Notes: generated from the sequence alone by a model not told the origin. Positions 1 to 10,314 are shown, counted from the first letter of the stretch. The stretch: 64,000 nt of DNA from CAUZIZ01 sp965219005 (GCA_965219005.1 CBDCMS010000003.1:1798001-1862000); one strand, 5' to 3'. Translations and numbers: made by a program.

Positions 1-1431
1 CGCGGCGGCGCCTCCCTCCAAGCCTTCGCCCAGGCAGGCGCCCAGATCGAAGCTACCTCTGCAGGCGCCGACCGATCGCTCGGCCTGAACAGACTCAGCC
101 GATACGAAGCAGGCTTTCTCGGCGTCATAACTCGGTCTTCCGCGCGCCTGGGCGTGAAGCTGGACGCTCGGGCTCCACCCACCTGAGACGACGAGCAAGT
201 CGCAACCCACGGTGCGGATACCGCCGCTGACAGCCTTGCCATCCTCGCTCAGGGACATGAGTTCGACTCCTCGAATCCTCTTCTTGCCCCTGGCATTGAC
301 GACGACGTGTTGGTTCAGGACTTCGAGGCCTCGCTCCTGCGCGCGGGCGCTGCACTCGCCGGGAACGCGGGCGTCGACAATCGTTTCTACCGTGGCTCCG
401 GCCTCCAGGAGATCGAAAACGGTCTGATAGGCGCTGTCGTTGTTCGTAAATACAACGGCGCGAGAGCCGGGGAGCACCGCATACCGGTTGATGTAGTCTG
501 AAACTCCAGAAGCCAGCATGATGCCGGGCCGGTCATTGTTGGAAAAGACGAGTGGGCGCTCGATGGCGCCAGCCGCTAGCACCACCTGCTTGGCGCGGAT
601 GCGCCAGAGTCTCTGCCGTGGTCCCTTCCCCTGCCCTGGGGGTAGGTGGTCGGTGCGGCGCTCCAATGCCAATAGAAAATTGTGCTCGTAATAGCCCACG
701 GCGGTTGTCCGGGTCAGTACGCGGACCTCGGGCAGGGCGGCGAGCTCTGCCGCCATCGCCGCGGTCCATCCTGAGGCCGGGGACTCGTTTATCCGGCTAC
801 CGCCACCGAGGAGACTCCCTCCCAGTTCCGAGCGCTCGTCCACCAGGATCACCCTGGCACCGGCTCGTCCTGCCTCCACCGCCGCCGCCAGACCGGCCGG
901 ACCACCGCCCGCCACGAGAACATCGCAGTGGGCATTCATGTGATCGTAGTCGTCGGGATCGGGGCCGTCGGGCACCACACCAAAACCGGCAGCCTTTCGA
1001 ATCTCGTGCTCGTAGAGGTGCCAGAATCCCGCCGGCCACATGAAGGTCTTGTAGAAGAATCCCGGCGGCATGAGCCGAGCAAACCAGCCATGGACGGCGC
1101 GTAGGTCAAAGTCGACACTGGGCGACACATTCACGCTGCGGGCGACCAGACCCTCATAAAGTTCCACCTGCGTGGCGACCAGGTTGGGCTGGGTCCGGGC
1201 TCCCTCTCCAACCTGGACAATCGCATTGGGTTCCTCGGCACCCGCCCCAACCAAGCCCCGGGGACGGTGGTACTTCAGGCTACGGCCTACCAGATGGACG
1301 CCGTTGGCGAGTAGCGCAGAAGCCAGGGTATCGCCTTGATAACCCGTAAGAGCCTTGCCATTGAAGAGGAATTTCAGCGGGCTGGTGAGGTCCACCCTAC
1401 CACCCGTGCCGAGACGATGAGACTGGCTCAT
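1..1431 (-). CDS. soxA: Sarcosine oxidase alpha subunit, C-terminus missing at window edge
   Basis: The first 477 residues of the large subunit of heterotetrameric sarcosine oxidase, which demethylates sarcosine to glycine with release of H2O2 and a one-carbon unit passed to tetrahydrofolate. The frame stays open from the ATG to the window edge. The N-terminus has the small ferredoxin-like fold (FNGKALTGYQGDTLASALL) followed by GRSLKYHRPRG, as in SoxA. A dinucleotide-binding motif VAGGGPAGLAAAVEAGRAG lies near residue 170, and a second FAD-domain stretch with SNNDRPGIML near 300. The family is about 950-1000 residues, so the aminomethyltransferase-like C-terminal half is off the window. The ATG overlaps the soxD stop by four bases (ATGA), so the genes are translationally coupled. 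A gamma subunit would be expected beyond the edge. Confidence 0.93.
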   Translation of the reverse strand, partial: MSQSHRLGTGGRVDLTSPLKFLFNGKALTGYQGDTLASALLANGVHLVGRSLKYHRPRGLVGAGAEEPNAIVQVGEGARTQPNLVATQVELYEGLVARSVNVSPSVDFDLRAVHGWFARLMPPGFFYKTFMWPAGFWHLYEHEIRKAAGFGVVPDGPDPDDYDHMNAHCDVLVAGGGPAGLAAAVEAGRAGARVILVDERSELGGSLLGGGSRINESPASGWTAAMAAELAALPEVRVLTRTTAVGYYEHNFLLALERRTDHLPPGQGKGPRQRLWRIRAKQVVLAAGAIERPLVFSNNDRPGIMLASGVSDYINRYAVLPGSRAVVFTNNDSAYQTVFDLLEAGATVETIVDARVPGECSARAQERGLEVLNQHVVVNARGKKRIRGVELMSLSEDGKAVSGGIRTVGCDLLVVSGGWSPSVQLHAQARGRPSYDAEKACFVSAESVQAERSVGACRGSFDLGACLGEGLEGGAAA

Positions 1432-1709
1432 GAATCGTCTCCCGGCGGAGACTCACCAGACTTATAGACTGACTTGATCTCGTAGGTTACGGTATCCCGC
1501 TCGGCATTGAAGTAGCGGCGACAGCCCGAGGAGTGGTTCCACTGCTCCAGATACCTACCCCTGGTGTTCTTGCGGTAGAAGAGATAGTCGGCCCATTCTT
1601 CGTCGGACAATTCCTCTGGCTGGAGAGGACGCACGATGTGGGCCTCGCCGGAGTAGCTGAACTCCGATTCATCTCGAGGGCCGCACCAGGGACATTTAAT
1701 CAGCAGCAA
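1428..1709 (-). CDS. soxD: Sarcosine oxidase delta subunit
   Basis: A 93-residue protein matching SoxD, the small zinc-binding subunit of heterotetrameric sarcosine oxidase. Visible zinc ligands are the N-terminal CPWC pair and the later HSSGC; the family block EWADYLFYRKNTRG lies between them, and FNAERDTVTYEI follows. Length is normal. It sits between soxB (12 bases upstream) and soxA (4-base overlap), giving the standard soxB-D-A order. Function by family: structural subunit of the cytosolic complex, without its own flavin. Confidence 0.95.
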   Translation of the reverse strand: MLLIKCPWCGPRDESEFSYSGEAHIVRPLQPEELSDEEWADYLFYRKNTRGRYLEQWNHSSGCRRYFNAERDTVTYEIKSVYKSGESPPGDDS

Positions 1710-1720
1710 AGCGGTATACC

Positions 1721-2971
1721 TCAGTGTGCGACGCCGGCCGCGCCGTGCTCGTCGATAAGGTGTCCGGTTGTGAAACGCTCCAGCGAGAAGGGTGCGTTGA
1801 GCCGGTGAGGCCTATTCTGGGCGATGGTGTGAGCGAAGACCCACCCTGAGCCGGGTGTCGATTTGTAACCGCCGGTCCCCCAGCCGCAGTTGAAGTAGAG
1901 ACCCTTCACCGGCGTCAAACCGATGATCGGACAAGCATCCGGGCAGGTGTCGACGGTGCCGGCCCAGTGCCGCAGCATGCGGACTCGGCTCAAGCGGGGA
2001 AACATCTCGACGATCGCGCTGACGGCGTGCTCCAATGTTGAGGGGCTCCCGCGCTGCCCGTAGCCGTTATAAGAGTCGACTCCGGCGCCGCAGAGGAGCT
2101 CTCCACGGTCCGTCTGACTGATGTAGGCGTGGACTGCGTTGGACATGACGACGAGGCCCAGTGCCGGTTTGATGGGCTCTGAGACCCAGGCTTGCAGAGG
2201 ACGGCTTTCGAGCGGCAGGCGTAGGCCCGCCATGGCTGCAAGGACTCCCGAGTTGCCCGCGGTGACGCAGCCCACCTTCCGGGCCTTGATGAATCCTCTA
2301 GAGGTATCAACGCCGGTAACGAGACCTCCCTCCCGGCGGATACCTGTCACCTCGCAGTTCTGGATGATATCGACCCCCACCGAGTCAGCCGCGCGGGCCA
2401 ATCCCCAGGCCAGACCGTCGTGCCGAGCGGTTCCACCTCGGCGCTGTAAGGAGGCTCCCAGGATCGGGTAACGGGCGTCGGGAGAGATATCGATGAGCGG
2501 CACCAGTTCCTTGATCTGCTCCGGGGTGACGAACTCACTGTCGATGCCGTTGAGGATATTGGCGTTGACACGCCGCCGGATGTCTCGCAGATCCTGGAGC
2601 GTGTGTCCCAGGCTCAAGAGGCCGCGCTGGCTGAACATCAGGTTGAAGTTCAGCTCCTGGGTCAAGCCCTCCCAGAGCTTCAACGAGAACTCGTAGATGT
2701 GAGCTGCCTCATCCCAAAGGTAGTTGGAGCGGACAATCTCGGTATTGCGTCCGGTGTTGCCGCCTCCGACGAAACCCTTCTCGAGGACGGCAACGCTACC
2801 GATCTGATGCTCCTTGACCAGGTAATAGGCCGTCGCCAGGCCATGGCCGCCACCTCCGACAATCACCACATCGTATTGGGATTTCGGCTCGGGACTACGC
2901 CAGGCGCGTTGCCAATTCTCGTGGTAGCTGAAGGCGTTACGGGCGAGATTGAGGAAGGAGTATTTTTGCAT
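1721..2971 (-). CDS. soxB: Sarcosine oxidase beta subunit
   Basis: A 416-residue FAD-dependent oxidase of the DAO superfamily, the catalytic subunit of sarcosine oxidase. The N-terminus MQKYSFLNLARNAFSYHENW and the Rossmann motif VIVGGGGHGLATAYYLVKE (residues about 36-54) are typical of SoxB. GGGNTGRNTEIVRSNYLW follows, and RRGGTARHDGLAWG contains the histidine region that binds FMN covalently in studied SoxB proteins. The C-terminal GWGTGGYKSTPGSGW also fits. First gene of the soxBDA operon; about 100 bases of non-coding DNA separate it from the repeat at 3075. Confidence 0.95.
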   Translation of the reverse strand: MQKYSFLNLARNAFSYHENWQRAWRSPEPKSQYDVVIVGGGGHGLATAYYLVKEHQIGSVAVLEKGFVGGGNTGRNTEIVRSNYLWDEAAHIYEFSLKLWEGLTQELNFNLMFSQRGLLSLGHTLQDLRDIRRRVNANILNGIDSEFVTPEQIKELVPLIDISPDARYPILGASLQRRGGTARHDGLAWGLARAADSVGVDIIQNCEVTGIRREGGLVTGVDTSRGFIKARKVGCVTAGNSGVLAAMAGLRLPLESRPLQAWVSEPIKPALGLVVMSNAVHAYISQTDRGELLCGAGVDSYNGYGQRGSPSTLEHAVSAIVEMFPRLSRVRMLRHWAGTVDTCPDACPIIGLTPVKGLYFNCGWGTGGYKSTPGSGWVFAHTIAQNRPHRLNAPFSLERFTTGHLIDEHGAAGVAH

Positions 2972-3074
2972 GCGGTCGGCCCAGAGGTTCTGATTGAAAT
3001 CTCACAAAAGCGCTGCAAAGTATATCCAAAGGTGTGAGTCAAGTAGAAACTTCATTGGGTTCGGCGCCGGTTTC

Positions 3075-3253
3075 TGGAAGCCTGAAGCGCAAGCGAGGGG
3101 TTGGAAATCTGCGAGATTCTGCTGTTGTCCAGCTCTCTCCTCGAAACGTGGGGCATACTGCTAGCGAGTCAAGTCGTTCGCGGCTCTGTTGGCTGTAGCT
3201 GTTTCCGGTACTGTTCACTGCTCACTGCACTACTGCTCACTATTCAAGTTTCA
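3075..3253 (-). repeat. Interspersed repeat, copy 1
   Basis: About 180 bases found again at 7568-7750 and, diverged and inverted, at 26534-26720 and 51441-51600. One end carries GAAGCCTGAAGCGCAAGCG; the other reads (minus strand) TGAAACTTGAATAGTGA. Here that second end supplies the TGA stop of the DUF1501 gene at 3251-3253, so the repeat lies exactly in its 3' region. Copies 1 and 2 are nearly identical, with only scattered substitutions. No long ORF is conserved between copies, so it is probably a non-autonomous element or structured 3' repeat. Confidence 0.85.
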
Positions 3254-4702
3254 GGTCAACAGCTTCCGAATCAGCTTTCCCCCAACGTCGGTCAGACGAA
3301 AGTCACGACCCTGGAAGCGGAAGGTGAGCTGTTCATGGTCGATTCCAAGCAGATGCAGGATGGTGGCCTGGACGTCGTGCACGTCGACCTTGTCGCCAGT
3401 CGAAAAGAAACCCAGTTCATCGGTGGTACCAATTGTCTGCCCCGGCTTGATGCCGCCGCCCGCAAACCACATGGTGTAGGCATCGATGTGGTGGTTGCGG
3501 CCGACCGTTACACGCTCTTCGCCCATCGGTGTGCGGCCGAACTCTCCTCCCCAGACCACCAGTGTCTCGTCCAGGAGGCCGGTTCTCTTGAGGTCTTTAA
3601 TCAGGGCGGCGCAGGGTTGATCGACCTGGTGACAGATCTTTTCGAGAGCTCCTTGGAGGTTCTCGCTACCACCGTGATGGTCCCAATCGGTGTGGTAGAG
3701 CTGAACGAAGCGCACACCGCGCTGAACCAGGCGGCGCGCGAGGAGGCAATTGTTGGCGAAGGACTCTGCACCCGGTTCCGCGCCATAGAGCTTCAGCGTC
3801 TCCTCGGTCTCTGATGAGAAGTCGATCAGCTCCGGACCACTGCTCTGCATGCGATACGCCATTTCGTAGGACGAAATGCGGGTGGCGATTTCGGGATCGT
3901 CCATCTCCTCGAGCCGTGCCAGGTTGAGGTCTCGGATGGCTTGAATCGTCTCGGCCTGGCGTCTGGGGCTGATTCCATCCGGGCTCGAGAGATTCAAGAT
4001 CGGATCCCCACCGCTCTGAAAGGGCACGCCCTGGTAGGTACTGGGAACAAAGCCGCTGCCCCAATTGAGCGCTCCTCCTCGGGGTCCTCTCGGACCCGAT
4101 TGCAGCACCACGAAACCAGGGAGGTCCTGGCTCTCGCTCCCCAGTCCATAGGTGACCCAGGACCCCATCGAGGGATGGCCAAAGCGTGTGGATCCGGTAT
4201 TCAGGAAGATCTTGGCTGGGGCATGATTGAAATTCTGGGTAGACACCGAGGATAGGAAGGCAAGGTCGTCGACCACGGTGGCAGTGTGGGGCAGAAGTTC
4301 AGAGACATAGCGTCCGCTCTGTCCGTGGCGCTTGAACTCTCGCCTTGATCCCAACAGCTTAGGCACTTCTTTGGTGAAGCTGCCCATGAAGGCAAACCGC
4401 TTACCCTCCATAAACGAAGGAGGGATAGGCTCGCCGTTCAGCTCAGCCAGTTTCGGCTTGTGGTCGAAAAGATCCAACTGGCTGGGCCCTCCAGCCATGA
4501 ACAAGAAGATGACGCTCTTTACCTGGGCAGGAAAATGAGGCTTCTTGGGCGCCAGAGGATTAGGAACCTGGGTGCTGCGGCCGGCGAACGACGGGCCATC
4601 GGCCAACAGCGACGCCAATGCAACCTTTCCCAATCCTACTCCGCACTGGCGGAAGAAATGTCGGCGGCTATTTGCTCGTAGGAGTTGCTGATAGAGAGTC
4701 AT
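3251..4702 (-). CDS. DUF1501 family exported protein, copy 1
   Basis: A 483-residue member of the DUF1501 family, which has an alkaline phosphatase/sulfatase-like fold and unproven activity. A twin-arginine signal is visible at residues 12-32 (SRRHFFRQCGVGLGKVALAS), implying folded export. Family blocks include FLFMAGGPSQLDLFDHKP, GSWVTYGLGSE, VWGGEFGRTP and NHHIDAYTMWFAGGG. It lies 7 bases downstream of the DUF1549/DUF1553 gene, the usual partner order, so the two are an operon. These pairs are widely distributed in Planctomycetota and Acidobacteriota and are suspected to act in extracellular polymer breakdown. The stop codon lies in the end of the adjacent repeat. Confidence 0.9.
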   Translation of the reverse strand: MTLYQQLLRANSRRHFFRQCGVGLGKVALASLLADGPSFAGRSTQVPNPLAPKKPHFPAQVKSVIFLFMAGGPSQLDLFDHKPKLAELNGEPIPPSFMEGKRFAFMGSFTKEVPKLLGSRREFKRHGQSGRYVSELLPHTATVVDDLAFLSSVSTQNFNHAPAKIFLNTGSTRFGHPSMGSWVTYGLGSESQDLPGFVVLQSGPRGPRGGALNWGSGFVPSTYQGVPFQSGGDPILNLSSPDGISPRRQAETIQAIRDLNLARLEEMDDPEIATRISSYEMAYRMQSSGPELIDFSSETEETLKLYGAEPGAESFANNCLLARRLVQRGVRFVQLYHTDWDHHGGSENLQGALEKICHQVDQPCAALIKDLKRTGLLDETLVVWGGEFGRTPMGEERVTVGRNHHIDAYTMWFAGGGIKPGQTIGTTDELGFFSTGDKVDVHDVQATILHLLGIDHEQLTFRFQGRDFRLTDVGGKLIRKLLT

Positions 4703-4709
4703 AGCGGAC

Positions 4710-7262
4710 CTATTCTCTGGTAACGAACTCGTCGAGGTTCAGTAGCACTCGCGAAACAGCCGTCCACGCCGCCATTTCGATCGGGTCCGTTTTCGGGGGC
4801 AATTCCACTGAAAGGGCTGCCTCCGCCTCCCTGGGATTCTCCATGAAATCCTGTCGCTGCGCGATTAGAAGACCTTCTAGACGCTCTTGCTCCCTCGGCT
4901 GGGGGCGCCGGCCAAGTCCAAGCCGAAAGGCGTAGGCGATTCGCTCCGAGCGGTCGGAGGGAGCTTCTCTGAGAACCCTCGCGGCCAGCCCCTGGGCAAA
5001 CTCGTAGAAGGCTTCATCGTTTAGCAATGTCAGGGCCTGCAGGGGGGTGTTGGATCGGTTCCGCTTGGTACAGCTGGTGGTGGAATCGGGTGCGTCAAAG
5101 ACCATCAGACCCGGATGAGGACTCGACCGCCAGAAGTGCGTATACATACCCCGCCGATAGCGTTCGGGACCGGTTTCAGCAGTCCATTTGCGGTCCACCT
5201 GCGTGACTCTTCCGGCTCCTTTCGGCTGCGGGGGAAAAACACTTGGCCCGCCGACCTTTCGAGTGAGTAGCCCGGACACGGACAGACCCGAGTCGCGGAC
5301 GGTCTCGGCCTCCAGACGTAGCCTGTTCTGGCGGCCCAGAAGACGATTCCGAGGATCGACGGCGGAAAGCTTTTTACGTCCTCTTGAGGACTGGCGGTAG
5401 GTTGAGGAACTGACAATCAACTTGTGCATGGCCTTCAGGCTCCACCTCCGTGCCACAAATTCCGAAGCCAGCCAGTCCAGTAGCTCAGGATGACTGGGGG
5501 GCGAGCCCTGAGTGCCGAAATCGTTTTCCGTCTCTACTAGACCCTTGCCGAAGAAGCGCTGCCAGATTCGGTTAACAGTAACTCGAGGGGTCAAAGGATT
5601 CTGGGGGGCGACCAGCCAGCGCGCCAGGTCAAGACGATTCGGATTCTCCCTTGGCGCCAATGGCGGCAATACCGACGGCACCGTTGGATACACTCGGATA
5701 CCTCTTCTCAGGAAGTCACCACCGAGCTGGACATAGGCCTCGCGCGGCGCAGGTAGCTCCCGCATGACCATCGAGCGCGGGACCCTGGGTTCTACCTTTT
5801 CAAGAGCTGCCAAGCCGGACTCGCGGGTCGTGTATCCCAGGTCCGTCGCCTTGAAGACCTTCTCTATCGCTTTCTTCTGGAAGTCGTTTCGTTTCTCCGG
5901 GGAGATGGCAAGGGTCTCCTTAATCTCGGGTTCGAGTCGCTTGCGTTCTTCCTCGGTGAGGTTCCGTTCCCACTCGGCCTGACCGGGTAGAAGTGCCTTC
6001 TCGTACTCCTTGAACTCCTTCTCCAGCAGCCCATATTGAGAACGGTACGCCTCCCGGCGGGCTAGCTGCTTCGGGGTGCCCAATTCCAGGAGAGGCTCGT
6101 GTGCGGTTTTCCGCTTCTCTTCTCCATGTTCTCCGCTGAGTTCGTCGATGTTGTTGAAAAAGGCATACAACTGATAGAACTCGCGTTGAGAAATGGGGTC
6201 GTACTTGTGGTCGTGGCAGCGAGCACAGCCCAATGTCAGTCCCAATAGCGAGGACCCCGTGGTGCTCACACGATCGACTACGGCTTCCACCCGATATTGC
6301 TCGAAATCCACGCCTCCTTCCAGGTTCAGCAACGTATTCCGGTGAAAGCCGGTGGCGATGATCTGCTGTTCGTCGGCATCCGGGAGCAGATCTCCAGCAA
6401 TCTGCTCGATGACGAACTGGTCGAAGGGAAGATCCTGGTTGAGGGCGTTGATCACCCAATCACGGTAGAGCCAGATGTCGCGGGGTCCATCGATGTTATA
6501 GCCGTTGGAATCGGCGTAGCGGGCCAGGTCCAGCCAGTGCCGCGCCCAACGCTCTCCGTAGTGAGGCGACTGCAGGAGCCTGTCCACCAACCTTTCGTAG
6601 GCATCTGGACGGGTGTCAGCGAGAAAGGCATCGACCTCCGCTGGACTGGGTGGGAGCCCCAACAGATCGAGGCCGAGGCGACGGATCAACGTGGTCCTAT
6701 CGACCTCAGTGGAGGGCTCTAGGCCTTCCTTTTCCAGACGTGCCAGGATAAAGCGGTCAATTCCGTTTCGGACGAAAAGCGAATTCCCTACCTTCGGCTC
6801 AGGACTGCGCCGGATCGGCTGAAATGCCCAATGCTCTGAGGAGGTGCGAGGGGCGTCAGAGGCTGAGCTCTTGTCCCAGGGAGCACCCAGGTCCACCCAG
6901 CGTGCGAGGGTGACGATATCTTTTTCGGGGAGCTTGCCTGTCGGCGGCATCTTCAGCGAGCCCTGATGCCGTACCACACGCAGTAGAAGGCTTTCCCCGG
7001 GACGTCCGGGAAGCACAGCTGGCCCGCGGTTGCCGCCCACCAGCAGAGAAGCACGACTTCCCACCGAAAGACCACTGCTCGGCGTCTGGTCGTTATGGCA
7101 GGCTTTGCAGTTGTTATCGAACAGAGGTCTAATGTTGGTCTCGAAGAAGAGTCTCGCCTCTGGACTGAACGTCTGCGGTGATGTCTGAGCCTGCAAGGGC
7201 GCGACAGCCAACACTGTCAGGAGAGGGATACCGATACCGAACTGCCGAGCGGGCCCGACCAT
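4710..7262 (-). CDS. PSCyt1/DUF1549/DUF1553 exported protein, copy 1
   Basis: An 850-residue protein with an N-terminal signal peptide (ends near VAPLQAQ), a planctomycete-type cytochrome c domain (PSCyt1) with one haem motif CKACH near residue 55, then DUF1549 (about 170-380, with SPHYGERWARHWLDLARYAD and GCARCHDHKYDPIS, a second CxxCH) and DUF1553 (about 530-840, with NPLTPRVTVNRIWQRFFG and NTPLQALTLLNDEAFYE). Start ATG at 7262 is preceded by GGAG at good spacing. Family function is unproven; the fusion suggests periplasmic redox work. First gene of the operon with the DUF1501 gene. Confidence 0.9.
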   Translation of the reverse strand: MVGPARQFGIGIPLLTVLAVAPLQAQTSPQTFSPEARLFFETNIRPLFDNNCKACHNDQTPSSGLSVGSRASLLVGGNRGPAVLPGRPGESLLLRVVRHQGSLKMPPTGKLPEKDIVTLARWVDLGAPWDKSSASDAPRTSSEHWAFQPIRRSPEPKVGNSLFVRNGIDRFILARLEKEGLEPSTEVDRTTLIRRLGLDLLGLPPSPAEVDAFLADTRPDAYERLVDRLLQSPHYGERWARHWLDLARYADSNGYNIDGPRDIWLYRDWVINALNQDLPFDQFVIEQIAGDLLPDADEQQIIATGFHRNTLLNLEGGVDFEQYRVEAVVDRVSTTGSSLLGLTLGCARCHDHKYDPISQREFYQLYAFFNNIDELSGEHGEEKRKTAHEPLLELGTPKQLARREAYRSQYGLLEKEFKEYEKALLPGQAEWERNLTEEERKRLEPEIKETLAISPEKRNDFQKKAIEKVFKATDLGYTTRESGLAALEKVEPRVPRSMVMRELPAPREAYVQLGGDFLRRGIRVYPTVPSVLPPLAPRENPNRLDLARWLVAPQNPLTPRVTVNRIWQRFFGKGLVETENDFGTQGSPPSHPELLDWLASEFVARRWSLKAMHKLIVSSSTYRQSSRGRKKLSAVDPRNRLLGRQNRLRLEAETVRDSGLSVSGLLTRKVGGPSVFPPQPKGAGRVTQVDRKWTAETGPERYRRGMYTHFWRSSPHPGLMVFDAPDSTTSCTKRNRSNTPLQALTLLNDEAFYEFAQGLAARVLREAPSDRSERIAYAFRLGLGRRPQPREQERLEGLLIAQRQDFMENPREAEAALSVELPPKTDPIEMAAWTAVSRVLLNLDEFVTRE

Positions 7263-7567
7263 GGATTGAACTCCGGATGGGTTGGATGCGACCGGATAAT
7301 TGTATCACCAAAAACGGAAACAGTCGCATCACCGAATAGTTGCGAGACGGGCCTGGAACCTGGACGTGGTCTTGTTCTCCCGGCCGGAGTCTTCTTCTTT
7401 CGAACCGTTGGCCCTACGAACGGCGGCCTGGAGACCACCGCTACGCTCGCGAGTGAAGTTTCAGGTTGGTCCTGCCGAGGATTTGTAATTATATTCCAAT
7501 TCCCGCCTGCAGATCGGTCTTGGTCCCGGCTGCGCCGGATCGTACATGAAAGCAACTACTCGAGCCA
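7263..7567. other. Intergenic region between divergent genes
   Basis: About 305 bases between the start of the DUF1553 gene and repeat copy 2. It must hold the promoter of the DUF1553-DUF1501 operon, but I cannot point to a convincing -35/-10 pair. No ORF with family-like sequence is visible. Confidence 0.5.
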
Positions 7568-7750
7568 TGGAAGCCTGAAGCGCGAGCGAGGGGTTGGGGA
7601 TCTGCGAGATTCTGCTGTTGTCCAGCTCTCTCCTCGAAACGTGGGGCATACTGCTAACGAGTCAAGTCGTTCGCGGCTCTGTTGGCTGTAGCTGTTTCCG
7701 GTACTGTTCACTGATCACTTCACTACTGCTCACTATTCAAGCTTCAGCTC
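7568..7750 (-). repeat. Interspersed repeat, copy 2
   Basis: Near-identical to copy 1 (3075-3253) along its whole length, including GAAGCCTGAAGCG at one end and the TTCAAGCTTCAG end. Unlike copies 1 and 3 it is not placed at the stop codon of an intact gene; it lies 55 bases upstream of the CehA-like gene at 7806. It may mark the former 3' end of a lost minus-strand gene. Confidence 0.8.
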
Positions 7751-7805
7751 AGAAGCCTGGGCCTCCCTACTATGCTAATCTGGCGGCAAGGAGGAGAAAA
7801 AAGAT

Positions 7806-10314
7806 ATGACCGAGTACGAAGCTCTGGACCTTTCATCGTGGTGTAATTCGGGGCTGGAAGCCCTTGGGGGTGATGCGGACGCTCCAGTGGGATTCCAGCA
7901 GTTTCATGGGCTTCCTTTCCTCATCGGCGGACGGCAGTCCACAGCCGGCTCCCAATGCTTCTTGCTGCTGCCCGAGGGGCAATCAGTGTCGGTCCCAGTG
8001 GGAAAACCGGCGCGATATGTGGTCTTTGCCCATCGCCTTATGCAGTCGGATCTGATGGAAGGAAAGGGACTGGGCCGTGTGGTGGCTGAGTATGTCTTTC
8101 ACTACTCCGATGCTGAGGAAGTTCGGGTTCCTGTGCGGGAGCGCTTCGAGATCTCCGCAGTGCCCACCGACCACATAATGCGGCTGGCCCTCGGTGTCCC
8201 TTATAGAGCGCTGCCTGATCAGAAGGACGGCCTCATGGCCCGCCACGAAGGGCCTTGGGGAAGCGCGGGAAAACGGCAGATGGAGTCGGTTCAGGCCACT
8301 CCTCTGGCCTACTACCTCTGGGCCTGGAAGAACCCTCAACCCGACCGGGAGATCGAGTCACTGGAGTTGATTTCCAAAGGGCCCGAGATCCTTCTGGCGG
8401 CGGTGACCCTGGGACATCTGGACGAACCACCGTTTCCCCGACAGGGAAAGAGAGAGGCCCGGATTCTGCTCAAGGACCCCGGGAAACAGTCCGATCGATT
8501 CGACCTTGAAGTCAGCGTCGACCGCGGCGTGGCTACCTACGCACACCCCCTTCCCGCCGAAAGCGATGAGCAGTTTCTCCAGGATCCCTACAAGGGCTGG
8601 GGACAGGAGAAGAGCACCGGGTCCAGTCCCTCCTATGTGGAGATTGCCGCCGCACCGTCCGCTACGGTGACGGTCTCTCAGGGCTCCGACGAGGTTGGCA
8701 AGGTCAAGTGGGGCGACGTCCAGAAGCAGGGAAGCGCCGAAACGCCGCGCATGAAGGTGGAACTCCTGGATCGGGGCCGTAACTGGGTGCACGTCAAGGT
8801 CTTGGACGAGGACACCGGAAAGCCAATTCCCTGCCGCGTCCACTTCCGCTCTCCAGAGGGGATTCCCTATCAGCCTCACGGCCACCACAGCCAGGTCAAC
8901 TCGGGAATGGACAATTGGCACGTTGACGTCGGAGGTGACGTGCGCTTGGGACAGGTGAACTATGCCTACATCGATGGGACCTGCCAGGGGTGGCTTCCTC
9001 GAGGCGATGTCCTGGTAGATGTTGCTCGCGGATTCGAATACGAGCCGCTGCGCCAACGGATAAAAATCGAGCCAGGACAGCGGGAGCTGACCCTGCGGAT
9101 GAAGCGCTGGATCCATATGAACGAGAGGCGGTGGTTCTCGGGAGACTCCCACGTTCATTTCTTATCCGCCCAGGGCAGCCATACCGAGTCCCAGGGAGAG
9201 GATCTGAATGTGGTTAATCTTCTCCAGTCGCAGTGGGGAAGCCTCTTCACCAACAAGGAGGAGTTCACGGGAGGGGCGAGCGTATCCCAGGTGGAGAACA
9301 ACATCGTCTACGTTTCCCAGGAGAACCGGCAGCACTTCCTGGGACACCTGATCCTGTGGGGACTGAAGGAACCCATCATGCCCTGGTGTTCGGACGGTCC
9401 CGGCGAAGCCGAGTTGGGAGGCACCTTGGAAGTCACCATGAGCGACTGGGCCGACCAGTGCCATCGGCAGGGAGGGAAGGTCATCATCCCCCACCATCCC
9501 CATCCCAACGGTGAGCCCGCGGCACTGATCGCCACCGGAAGGGCCGACGGTGTGGAGATGCTGCGCCAGACCCCGCTGAACCATGCTGAATACTATCGAT
9601 ATCTAAACGCAGGCTATCCGCTACCTCTGGTGGGGGGGGACCGACAAGATGAGCAGCGATGTGCCCGTTGGGATGTATCGTACCTACGTCAATATCCCGG
9701 GAGACGAGGCCTTCGACTATGGCACCTGGTGTGCGAACGTTTCCCGCGGACGAACCTTCCTGAGTGGAGGCCCCATTGTCCATTTCACCGTGGATGGACA
9801 GGAGATCGGGGACACACTCAGCCTGTCCGGTCCCGGGACGGTCGAGGTTCAGGCATGGGCCGAGAGCGTGCTGCCAATCCATACCCTTCAGATCGTCCAG
9901 GAGGGGCGAGTCGTGGCCCAGAGTGAAGCGGCGGCAGGAACTCGGCGGCTGACCCTCACAGAGAAGGTTCGGGCGGAAGGAAACACCTGGCTGGCGGCCC
10001 GCTGCGGCGGACCCGGCTACGGGATCCTACCCCACCACGACGAGTGGCAGCGAGGGATCTTCGCCCACACCTCACCCATCTACGTCGCGTGCGGGGGCGA
10101 GTGGTCCATGTTCGATCGGGAAACCCTGCAGTACATGCTGACCTTGGTGGACGGGTGCCTGACCTACATTCGGGAAACGGCCCCTCTGCACGAGCCAGGA
10201 ACCGCCACTCACCACCATGGCGAGGAGAACCATTCTGAGTACCTGGAGCGCCCCTTCCTGGAGGCCCAGAAGGCGATCCACCGCCGACTCCACCAGCACG
10301 GGATTCCCCACTAG
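7806..10314 (+). pseudogene. CehA/McbA-type PHP metallohydrolase, frameshifted in a G8 run
   Basis: One gene in two frames: 7806-~9639 in the first and ~9640-10314 in the second. Removing one G from the run of eight at 9632-9639 joins them, giving LVGGTDKMSSDVPVGMYRTY, which is the expected family sequence, and a protein of about 835 residues. The N-terminal 430 residues are unassigned and largely beta-like. The PHP-type domain starts near residue 440 with WFSGDSHVHF (metal-binding HxH) and continues with GGKVIIPHHPHPNG. Relatives (CehA, McbA) hydrolyse carbamate and other esters, but the substrate here is unknown. AAGGAGGAG precedes the ATG by about 9 bases. The shift could be a real mutation, programmed slippage or a homopolymer sequencing error. 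Confidence 0.8.
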
